DNA of 7,753 nucleotides from Acidobacteriota bacterium. Its GTDB lineage: Bacteria > Acidobacteriota > Polarisedimenticolia > Gp22-AA2. The notes under the pieces are model-generated. The model worked only from the letters and a program-made list of their open reading frames with translations. It did no database searches and was not told where the DNA came from. The stretch covers positions 1-7,753 of the forward strand of contig JAPUIN010000289.1 in NCBI GenBank assembly GCA_027297005.1, given 5' to 3'. Below, piece by piece: positions 1 to 5,182 of the stretch (its first letter is position 1; the number at the start of each line of letters is the position of its first letter). The translations under genes were made by a program, and so were the position numbers.

Positions 1-1
1 C

Positions 2-595
2 GGCCGGCTGGCGAGCAAGAAGTCGATTCGGAAAATGCAGACCGTCCAGATCAAGCGACTCAATGGTCACTACGGTCCGTACGGGTATGGTTACGGCCTC
101 GGCATCACCTCCGATTTTCTCGGCCATGAAAAGTTGAGCCACGGCGGATCGATCATCGTGACGACCGCCTACATGGCGATCGTCCCCGACATCAAGGCCG
201 GGGTCGTCATGATGGGGAATGCCTCCGGGATGTCGTACTCCAGGATCGCCGACAGCGCGCTCGCCCTGTTGATGGGGAAAAACCCGGATGATGTGATCCC
301 GGCGCTACAGATCCGGAAGCGGATGAAACAACTGGCCGGCGACTACGCGATCTACCGCGGCCTCGACAGGATGAAGGTGATCATCAAGGGGGGCATGCTG
401 TACATGGAATACCGGTCTCCGCTGAATCCAGAAAACGTGACACTCACGCCGCTGATCCCCGAGGATCCCTCGCTCGCCTCAACGACGTTCTACGTCCTGT
501 CGAACGGCCTGAAGTACCCGGTCGAATTCATGACGTCAGAGAATGGCGGGATCGACTTCATCTACGGCAGGTCTCTCTACCACAGGGTGGATTGA
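2..595 (+). CDS. Serine hydrolase (beta-lactamase/PBP family), C-terminal part
   Basis: The reading frame is open to the left edge, so the start and the N-terminal half, including the expected SxxK nucleophile motif and YxN, lie outside the window; 197 residues are visible. The stretch GYGLGI, then LSHGGS, then AYMAIVPDIKAGVVMMGN is the typical end of the PF00144 serine beta-lactamase-like fold. The HGG takes the place of the KTG motif and is followed by the strand that ends in a conserved Asn. After it comes a small C-terminal beta domain (from about LAGDYAIYRG to IDFIYGRSLYHRV) of the kind found behind many environmental serine hydrolases. The family includes D-aminopeptidases, esterases and PBP4-like enzymes, usually exported; the substrate cannot be read from this half. 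Its stop codon lies inside the end of a convergent kinase remnant. Confidence 0.85.
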   Translation, partial: GRLASKKSIRKMQTVQIKRLNGHYGPYGYGYGLGITSDFLGHEKLSHGGSIIVTTAYMAIVPDIKAGVVMMGNASGMSYSRIADSALALLMGKNPDDVIPALQIRKRMKQLAGDYAIYRGLDRMKVIIKGGMLYMEYRSPLNPENVTLTPLIPEDPSLASTTFYVLSNGLKYPVEFMTSENGGIDFIYGRSLYHRVD

Positions 596-932
596 ATCGC
601 CGACCCCCGGGCGGTAGGTGGCGCCTGTGAGCGAGCGCGCTCAACGAACTTCCCTCGACATACTCCATCACGATGAAGTCAAGATCCCCTTCGCGCCCCA
701 GTTCGTGCACCTGGACGATGTGGGCGTTGCTGAGGGAGGAAGCGCGCCGGGCCTCGTCCAGAAACATCCGGCGTCGCTTCTCGTCACGGGCGACATCGGC
801 CGGCAGAACCTTGATCGCGACGATGCGACCGAGCGCCGTGTCCTCGGCCTTCCAGGCCTCTCCCATCCCACCCTCGCCGATCTTCTCGATGATGCGGTAG
901 TGAGCGAGCGCCCCACCCGGAGCCAGCGCCAT
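558..932 (-). pseudogene. Truncated Ser/Thr protein kinase (N-lobe only)
   Basis: The first 95 or so residues are a clear bacterial Pkn-type (Hanks) kinase N-lobe. They contain the glycine-rich loop GEGGMG (residues 19-24), the ATP-anchoring Lys in VAIK (K41), the helix-C Glu in FLDEAR (E60) and the hinge VMEYVEG (88-94). Homology then fades at about LSALAHRRHLPPG, and the frame runs on into the antisense of the serine hydrolase 3' end before stopping. There is no HRD catalytic loop, no DFG and no C-lobe, so the product could not phosphorylate. A complete domain needs about 260-280 residues; this frame has 124. The start chosen is the ATG at 930-932, because MALAPGGALAHYRIIEKIG is the usual beginning of this family; an in-frame TTG lies two codons upstream. 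An AGGA sits about 6 nt before the ATG. The kinase appears to have been cut by a deletion or rearrangement close to 596-615. A functional short fragment cannot be excluded but is less likely. Confidence 0.8.
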
Positions 933-1338
933 GAACAATCCTGTCTTTCGATTTGAGTGGCCGGTCCGGAGCCGGAACGATCCGGATGCGCCCCCGTGTA
1001 TCGCGTGGCGTCATCATAGCCCGGAATCGAGGGCGGTGCGGGAGAATCCGCTATCGCTCGAGCGCCCGGTTTCGATCCCCGGTGGTGGCACGAAAGATCC
1101 CGCGTGCCGCGGAGGAGGATCCTCTTGCAGGGTCGCGTGGCGTCCGCTGGCTTGATACCTGAACCATGCCGCGGCACGGCGCGTGATCAGCGTCTACGGG
1201 ACGCCAGCGAGATCCTTAATGTATGGTACCGGGGGCACGAAACGGATTATCATGGACACTGAGATCCACGCGGTTGGACAGCGAAGCCACCGACTCCGAG
1301 GCGGGGAGGATCCACCGTTGCCGGGAATCACCGATGCA
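933..1338. other. Intergenic stretch with no convincing gene
   Basis: About 400 nt between two minus-strand genes. The open frames here translate to Arg/Pro/Ser-rich strings typical of non-coding GC-rich DNA. Two weak signals are visible. A minus-strand TATGAT (complement of 1013-1018) could be a -10 box for the kinase remnant, but no good -35 lies 16-18 nt before it. There are also small dyads: the 10-bp palindrome TGCCGCGGCA at 1167-1176 and GCGTC/GACGC with a 5-nt loop at 1190-1204. Neither dyad is followed by a T run on either strand, so neither is called a terminator. Confidence 0.5.
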
Positions 1339-1800
1339 TCAATCGTCCCACGCCTGCATCTCGAGATGGAAGCTTTCGACAATCTCGAGCGGAGGAGAGT
1401 CAAGATGGAGCACGATCTTCAGCTTCTTCGATTCCTTCTCTTCGATGTCCTTTGTCGTTTCAACTGACCTGATGAGATCACCCCGCTCATCGAGGACCTC
1501 GATCCTGACTGCAATGGTTTGATCGTGGCCTTTCGGATTCTCCGCCTCCAGCCTGAATGTGAGTCGGTAGGTATCTCTGCCCGATGCTCTGACTTCAGTC
1601 GTGATCACGGCGACATGAACACGACCGATCGTTACGTCGAGCGGGATTCGCTCATTGACAACAAAACCGAACTCTTCAGAAAAGATAGCGCGATTGTTCT
1701 CGTCATCACTTGTGCGTGCTGAATCTTGCGTCGCAAAACAGATCGCGAAAACGCACATGCAAAGCAGAACGAAACGAGAGCGTCGCGTACGAAGTCTCAT
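1339..1800 (-). CDS. Secreted protein of unknown function
   Basis: A 153-residue protein, not recognised as a named family. The N-terminus has a basic stretch (RLRTRRSR) followed by a hydrophobic core (FVLLCMCVFAICFA) and then polar sequence (TQDSARTSDDEN), a typical Sec signal peptide with probable cleavage after about residue 24. No lipobox fits: the residue before the last Cys of the core is Ile. The mature part alternates hydrophobic and polar residues (TYRLTFRLEAENP, TIAVRIEVLDERGDLI, KKLKIVLHL), consistent with a small all-beta sandwich of the FxLYD/extracellular type; this is inference from pattern. The start is the ATG at 1798-1800, which has an AGGAG 7 nt upstream; an in-frame ATG six codons earlier (1816-1818) would place that AGGAG inside the gene. 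It is transcribed away from the BON gene across a 73-nt gap. Local GC (50-52% in two 60-nt lines counted) is lower than in the ketosynthase genes (63% in one line counted). Confidence 0.75.
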   Translation of the reverse strand: MRLRTRRSRFVLLCMCVFAICFATQDSARTSDDENNRAIFSEEFGFVVNERIPLDVTIGRVHVAVITTEVRASGRDTYRLTFRLEAENPKGHDQTIAVRIEVLDERGDLIRSVETTKDIEEKESKKLKIVLHLDSPPLEIVESFHLEMQAWDD

Positions 1801-1807
1801 TTTCTCT

Positions 1808-1812
1808 CTCCT
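1808..1812 (-). promoter_or_regulatory. Shine-Dalgarno AGGAG of the secreted protein
   Basis: AGGAG on the minus strand lies 7 nt before the ATG at 1798-1800. It decides the start: the upstream ATG at 1816-1818 has no comparable site. Confidence 0.6.
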
Positions 1813-1861
1813 GATCATGACGACTTGACCACAAGCAGCTTCGCACTGAGAGTATCACCCC

Positions 1862-1869
1862 GGAGGTGA
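1862..1869 (+). promoter_or_regulatory. Shine-Dalgarno GGAGGTGA of the BON gene
   Basis: A near-perfect anti-SD complement, with the GGAGG core ending 7 nt before the ATG at 1874. It is the strongest ribosome-binding site of an annotated gene in the window and suggests efficient translation of the small exported BON protein. Confidence 0.7.
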
Positions 1870-1873
1870 GTTC

Positions 1874-2206
1874 ATGAACAGATATCGCAGCAGACTCACG
1901 AAGTGTACCTGGATTATGCTGCCGGTCACGCTGGCGGTTCTCGCTGGATTCTCAGGGGAGTGGCTCCTCGCCGACGACTGCCCCGATGCCTGGATCACAG
2001 CGAAGGTTAAGACGCGTCTTCTGGCTGATGATGGGATTAAGGCTTTCAAGATCAACGTAGATACAGAGGAGTGTGTGGTGTCCCTCCATGGGTGTGTGGA
2101 GACACGGTCTCAGCGAGGAAAGGCGGGGGATATCGCGCGTGCGGTCAAGAAAGTCAGGGCGGTGCAGAACCGTCTCAAGATTTGCCCGAAGGAGAAGGAT
2201 GGGTAG
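1874..2206 (+). CDS. Exported BON-domain protein
   Basis: A 110-residue protein. Residues 1-33 form a signal peptide: basic start (MNRYRSRLTK), hydrophobic core (WIMLPVTLAVLAGF), then LLA before DDCPD, so cleavage near A33 is likely. Residues about 38-104 are one BON domain: the helix DAWITAKVKTRLLADDGIKAFKI, the strand NVDTEECVVSLHGCVE in place of the usual INVxVxxGxVxLxGxV, then a second helix around DIARAVKKVRAVQNRLKI. BON domains occur in periplasmic proteins that bind membranes or other envelope proteins, for example OsmY and DolP. Unusually, the mature part carries four cysteines (C36, C67, C74, C104), so disulfides are plausible in the periplasm. The gene stands alone, divergent from the secreted protein and convergent with the PHP gene 32 nt downstream. 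The family assignment is firm; the role is not known. Confidence 0.85.
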   Translation: MNRYRSRLTKCTWIMLPVTLAVLAGFSGEWLLADDCPDAWITAKVKTRLLADDGIKAFKINVDTEECVVSLHGCVETRSQRGKAGDIARAVKKVRAVQNRLKICPKEKDG

Positions 2207-2238
2207 AGCCAGTTCGTTCCCCCATCAAAACGAGCGGT

Positions 2239-3186
2239 TCACTCCGGATTCTTTCTCAGTTCGGGGGCACTCCCGACTGCTGGTCGGCCGGAGCGTGCGT
2301 AACGCTGTAGCCACCACCCGAGAGACGCATGCTGCGCGTGGTTCATACCACCCAACAAAGCTGGCATGATCAGTGAGCCGGGCAGGAGAATGAGGGCCCA
2401 AAGCTGATTGCGAAGCCTGCGTGCGGGATCTCCGCGAAACATCGGACCCCACAGCGAAGCGTAGTAGCTACCCACGACACGGTAGATATCCGCGATGACT
2501 CCCACGACACCGGACTCTGCACCACCTATGAAGGAAGGGCCGCGGCGCACGCTCTCCAGAAACTCCTCTTGCGTGTCGCCGACAGCAAGCGTGTATGCCT
2601 GGGCCACGCGGCGCAGGGTATGGGCATCACTGCCACCCACTCGGGATCCGGAGCGATGGAGAATCGCGGCCAAGGCTGAGGCCGCGCGGTTACCCTGACA
2701 CGGGGAGGAACCGTTGAGCACCTCGTAGCGCTTGAAGAGTGGCAGAGCATACTCCAGAAACTCGGCTAAACGTGGCTGCCTCCAAACAGTGCGCAAAGGG
2801 TGATTGAATACGACGACGAGATTATCGCTCTCTGCATAGTTCAAAAGCCGATGGATATCTGATCGCAGGCACAGTAGCGTGAGATGCTGCTCCTCGGTGA
2901 TCCCCAGAACGTTGACATGGATTTTCAGGCCCCACTCCGGAAAGACACAGTCCAGTTCGACGCCCGGGATCACATGCCGGCCGAGGTCGGGTCGCCGGGA
3001 CAAAACCTCCTGCCAGCCACCAATAGAATTGTGGTCGGTCAGCGCGACATAGTCCATACCACGATCGAGCGCAGTCTCCACCACCCGAACCGGATCCGAA
3101 TAGCAATCCAGCGCATCGATCATGGGGAGATGCTGCCATCCGGAATGCCGAGTGTGGACGTGTAGATCCGCCTTGCGAAGCGTCAC
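2239..3186 (-). CDS. PHP-domain metal-dependent phosphoesterase
   Basis: A 315-residue protein from the GTG start chosen here. The PHP metal ligands can all be seen: HVH in ADLHVHTRHSG (H9, H11), LTDHNS (D51, H52), PGVELD (E77), KIHVNVLG (H90), FNHPLR (H129) and GGSDAHT (D187, H189). This is the TrpH/YciV-like layout of phosphatases that hydrolyse nucleoside phosphates or short oligonucleotides; the actual substrate is unknown. After the catalytic domain there is a C-terminal extension with one hydrophobic segment (LWALILLPGSLIMPALLGG), so the protein may be membrane-associated. An upstream in-frame TTG at 3271-3273 would add 29 residues that are Arg-rich and unlike the family. The GTG at 3184-3186 gives MTLRKADLHVHT, the usual start of the fold, with GAGAGGA about 11 nt before it. 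It is divergent from the halogenase/ketosynthase operon and may share its control region. Confidence 0.88.
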   Translation of the reverse strand: MTLRKADLHVHTRHSGWQHLPMIDALDCYSDPVRVVETALDRGMDYVALTDHNSIGGWQEVLSRRPDLGRHVIPGVELDCVFPEWGLKIHVNVLGITEEQHLTLLCLRSDIHRLLNYAESDNLVVVFNHPLRTVWRQPRLAEFLEYALPLFKRYEVLNGSSPCQGNRAASALAAILHRSGSRVGGSDAHTLRRVAQAYTLAVGDTQEEFLESVRRGPSFIGGAESGVVGVIADIYRVVGSYYASLWGPMFRGDPARRLRNQLWALILLPGSLIMPALLGGMNHAQHASLGWWLQRYARSGRPAVGSAPELRKNPE

Positions 3187-3210
3187 GACGGGAATCTTCC
3201 TCTCAGGAAC

Positions 3211-3230
3211 GCGGGGGTACCGTCTCCCGC
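3211..3230. repeat. Small inverted repeat in the PHP leader
   Basis: GCGGG at 3211-3215 is complementary to CCCGC at 3226-3230; two further pairs (one G-U) extend the stem to 7, with a 6-nt loop. It lies just upstream of the PHP ribosome-binding site and would be in its 5' leader. Stems of this size arise by chance in GC-rich DNA. Confidence 0.25.
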
Positions 3231-3273
3231 GCCGGAGGTGCCATTCAGCGCCGGTTCGACCGCGGGAGGACAA

Positions 3274-3291
3274 ATGAGCATGTTATTCTAA
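3274..3291 (+). CDS. Possible 5-codon leader peptide (MSMLF)
   Basis: GGGAGGA at 3264-3270 is followed 3 nt later by ATG at 3274, and by a second in-frame ATG at 3280 with 9-nt spacing, which is closer to ideal. Both give the same micro-ORF, ending with TAA at 3289-3291. The reading frame lies on the palindrome at 3279-3295 and ends 4 nt before a GC-rich hairpin, about 100 nt upstream of the DUF2062 start. A strong ribosome-binding site, tiny ORF and hairpin in this order resemble leader-peptide control. No promoter upstream of it could be identified, so it may never be transcribed in this direction. Confidence 0.25.
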   Translation: MSMLF

Positions 3292-3295
3292 CATG
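3279..3295. promoter_or_regulatory. Perfect 17-bp palindrome, candidate operator
   Basis: CATGTTA-TTC-TAACATG is a perfect 7-3-7 inverted repeat, AT-rich within GC-rich surroundings. It lies in the divergent gap between the PHP gene and the halogenase/ketosynthase operon. Size and symmetry fit the operator of a dimeric regulator (TetR, MarR or similar); the regulator is not in the window. On the minus strand TAGAAT (complement of 3285-3290), a 5-of-6 match to a -10 box, lies inside it, so binding would cover a possible PHP promoter, although no good -35 is visible. It could also fold as a hairpin in RNA. Confidence 0.45.
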
Positions 3296-3323
3296 GCCCG
3301 AACGGCTTCCCGCCGTTCTGGGC
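3296..3323 (+). repeat. GC-rich hairpin in the operon leader
   Basis: GCCCGAACGG (3296-3305) pairs with CCGTTC plus GGGC (3313-3318 and 3320-3323). This gives 10 base pairs with a single bulged T at 3319 and a 7-nt loop. It begins exactly where the 17-bp palindrome ends. No T run follows on either strand, so it is not a standard intrinsic terminator; a leader RNA structure is more likely if this region is transcribed. Confidence 0.45.
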
Positions 3324-3365
3324 TGCAGGCGTGAGCGGTCCGGATTCCTGATCCCGAGAGGGCAG

Positions 3366-3378
3366 GCAGTCGGACTGC
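3366..3378. repeat. 13-bp dyad next to the DUF2062 start
   Basis: GCAGTC-G-GACTGC is a perfect 6-1-6 inverted repeat ending 11 nt before the GTG start of the DUF2062 gene. It could be a second operator half-site pair. As RNA it would fold into a 5-bp stem with a CGG loop beside the ribosome-binding region. It differs in sequence from the 17-bp palindrome. Confidence 0.3.
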
Positions 3379-3389
3379 GGGATGACGCG

Positions 3390-3866
3390 GTGGATCAAAG
3401 GAACGCGCAGATCGCGGATGAGAAGCCCACTCTGTGGCGACCCATCCGGTCGTTCTGGAGGCGGGTCGTATCGATCTTTGTTCACGAGCGATGTTCCCCA
3501 CTCGAGCTGGGAGCGGGTGTCGCGTTGGGAACGATGGTTGGCATGACGCCGTTCTACGGGATGCATCTTGGCATTGCGCTGATGCTGGCAGCCTTGCTGC
3601 GAGTCAATCTGGCCGGCGCGGCCCTCGCCACTCAGATCAGCAATCCACTTCTGGCCCCTATCCTCATCGTCGCAAGCGTACGGATAGGAGGCTGGCTCGG
3701 CCTCGGATCCGGCAGCTTTCAGGTCGAGTCGACCCTGGGGCTCGTGGTCTTCCGCGCGTGGCTGGTCGGAGGTCTGATCCTGGGCGTCGCGTCGGGTCTT
3801 ATCCTTGGATTGATCGCCGGCGGAACACGCGCCTACCTGATTCGACGTCACCCCAGGGCGGGATAG
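3390..3866 (+). CDS. DUF2062 integral membrane protein
   Basis: A 158-residue protein with the hallmark DUF2062 region: SPLELGAGVALGTMVGMTPFYGMHLGIAL (residues about 36-64), then RVNLAGAALATQISNPLLAPILIVAS (71-96). The signatures are GxxxGMTPFYGMH and the SNPLLAP turn. Hydrophobic segments are at about 40-70, 74-105 and 116-145, so it sits in the inner membrane. Residues 1-35 are cytoplasmic-like and basic (RPIRSFWRRV). The biochemical role of DUF2062 is not established; it is often seen next to lipid, glycan or glycosyltransferase genes. The start is a GTG with only a weak GGGAT upstream, next to a 13-bp dyad. It appears to be the first gene of a four-gene operon, with the halogenase-like gene starting 5 nt after its stop, which suggests a role in handling or membrane placement of the product. 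Confidence 0.8.
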   Translation: MDQRNAQIADEKPTLWRPIRSFWRRVVSIFVHERCSPLELGAGVALGTMVGMTPFYGMHLGIALMLAALLRVNLAGAALATQISNPLLAPILIVASVRIGGWLGLGSGSFQVESTLGLVVFRAWLVGGLILGVASGLILGLIAGGTRAYLIRRHPRAG

Positions 3867-3871
3867 ATCAC

Positions 3872-5182
3872 ATGCGCGAGGATTTCGACGTCGCTGTCAT
3901 TGGTGGTGGGCCGGCAGGCTCCACAGCTGCTGCATTTCTGGCCGGCGGCGGCGCGCGTGTCTCGGTGTTTGAGCGCGAGCAGTTCCCCCGCTTTCACATC
4001 GGCGAATCACTCCTACCCTTCAACATGGATATTTTCGCCAGGCTGGGTATCAGGGATCAGCTCGAGGAGAATTTCATTCAGAAATGGGGAGCGGAGTTTA
4101 TCTCAGGCGATGGAGAGGCGCACGAAGTCTTTCACTTTGAAAACGGACTCATCCCGGGCAGACCGATGTGCTATCAGGTGCTGCGCTCGAGGTTCGATCA
4201 GATGCTCCTTGACACCGCTGATGCCCGAGGGGCTGAGATTTATCAAGGGCACTCCGTTCTGTCGGCGGTCCCGTCGAGCCGCACCGGTGCTCGACTGCGA
4301 GTGCGCGATTTGACAGGGAACGAGAGCGAAATCCACGCCCGTTTCATCCTCGATGCCAGCGGCCGCGACTCCATGCTCGGAAGCCGCATGGGTGTGCGGC
4401 GCATGAACCGACACCTGCGAAAGGTCGCTCTGTTTGCACACTTTGAGAATGTTCCACGTTCACCGGGGCGCGACGAGGGGAACATCGTTCTGATCCTGAT
4501 GAGCGATGGCTGGTTCTGGTTCATCCCCCTGAAGGGTGCCATCACCAGCATCGGGCTGGTATTGAATGGTCGAAGACTCAAAGAATCGGGACTGCAGCCC
4601 GAGGAGGCTTTCGAGGCGGCTGTCGCGAGTTGCCCGGCTGCCGAAAAGCGGCTGCGGCAGGCGCGACGCGTCTCTCCCGTAATGGCTGCGAGCGACTGGA
4701 GCTATCGCTGTAGGCGCCTGCGGGGGGATGGCTATCTGCTGGTGGGTGATGCAGCCAGCTTTGTTGACCCGATCTTCTCGAGCGGTGTTTACCTGGCCAT
4801 GTCGAGCGGCGAACTTGCCGCCAAGGCACTGCTCGAAGCCCTGGAAAACCACGACCTGTCCCCCCGGTCTTTTCGGGGATATGAACGGGCGGTGAGGCGA
4901 CAGGTTGACATGTACACTGGGCTGGCACAGCGCTTCTACCAGCCCGGCTTCACGGATGTCTGCTTGAGCCCGGGGAAACGCCTGCGCCTGACCCCTGCCG
5001 TCATCAGTCTGCTCGCCGGGTGTGTCGAAAGACGATGGCCGCTGCGGTGGCGACTGGCCCTGTTTTATTCCATCGTACGCCTGCAGAGGTTCATACCACT
5101 CGCCCCCCGCCAGAACCTTCGTCCCGTCTTCGAGCCCCCGTCACGATCGCCAGTCGACGGGGGAGCCACAAGGACCGCATGA
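3872..5182 (+). CDS. FAD-dependent halogenase-like oxidoreductase
   Basis: A 436-residue flavoprotein. The start is the ATG at 3872, directly before the first strand of the Rossmann fold (MREDFDVAVIGGGPAGS); GGGA lies 8 nt upstream, and the open frame further upstream is non-coding. Motifs in order: GxGxxG (residues 11-16); FHIGESLLP (41-49), as in phenol/pyrrole-type flavin halogenases; QKWGAEF with K71 at the place of the halogenase catalytic Lys; WFWFIP (214-219), the WxWxIP halogenase motif; LLVGDAASFVDP with the FAD-contacting Asp293; and FVDPIFSSG (297-305), the FxxPxxSxG motif. The full set points to a flavin-dependent halogenase rather than a plain monooxygenase, although members of this branch in lipid and pigment clusters may do other oxidations. 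Its stop overlaps the ketosynthase start (ATGA), so it is co-translated with it. The substrate is probably a carrier-bound or polyketide-like aromatic chain, by inference from the neighbours. Confidence 0.85.
   Translation: MREDFDVAVIGGGPAGSTAAAFLAGGGARVSVFEREQFPRFHIGESLLPFNMDIFARLGIRDQLEENFIQKWGAEFISGDGEAHEVFHFENGLIPGRPMCYQVLRSRFDQMLLDTADARGAEIYQGHSVLSAVPSSRTGARLRVRDLTGNESEIHARFILDASGRDSMLGSRMGVRRMNRHLRKVALFAHFENVPRSPGRDEGNIVLILMSDGWFWFIPLKGAITSIGLVLNGRRLKESGLQPEEAFEAAVASCPAAEKRLRQARRVSPVMAASDWSYRCRRLRGDGYLLVGDAASFVDPIFSSGVYLAMSSGELAAKALLEALENHDLSPRSFRGYERAVRRQVDMYTGLAQRFYQPGFTDVCLSPGKRLRLTPAVISLLAGCVERRWPLRWRLALFYSIVRLQRFIPLAPRQNLRPVFEPPSRSPVDGGATRTA

Noticed and set aside
1777..1800. Lipoprotein signal in the secreted protein, which has cysteines in its hydrophobic core
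   Set aside because: The residue before each Cys does not fit a lipobox (FAIC has Ile at -1), so a plain signal peptide is more likely.
1825..1856. Promoter in the divergent gap (TTGACC at 1825, AGTATC at 1851)
   Set aside because: The spacer is 20 nt and the -10 is poor; not strong enough to call on either strand.
2207..2238. Terminator between the convergent BON and PHP genes
   Set aside because: GTTCGTT (2212-2218) can pair with AACGAGC (2229-2235), but the stem is weak, has a G-U pair and no T run.
3187..3273. Longer N-terminus of the PHP protein from TTG 3273
   Set aside because: The added 29 residues are Arg-rich and unlike the family, and no Shine-Dalgarno precedes the TTG; the GTG at 3186 gives the normal fold start.
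3288..3851. Long minus-strand frame opposite the DUF2062 gene
   Set aside because: Its sequence is rich in Arg, Gln, Asp and Ser with no domain pattern; it is the shadow of the real membrane-protein gene.
3434..3871. In-frame extension upstream of the halogenase-like gene
   Set aside because: It overlaps the DUF2062 gene in another frame, is Arg/Pro/Ser-rich, and the Rossmann fold begins right at the ATG 3872.
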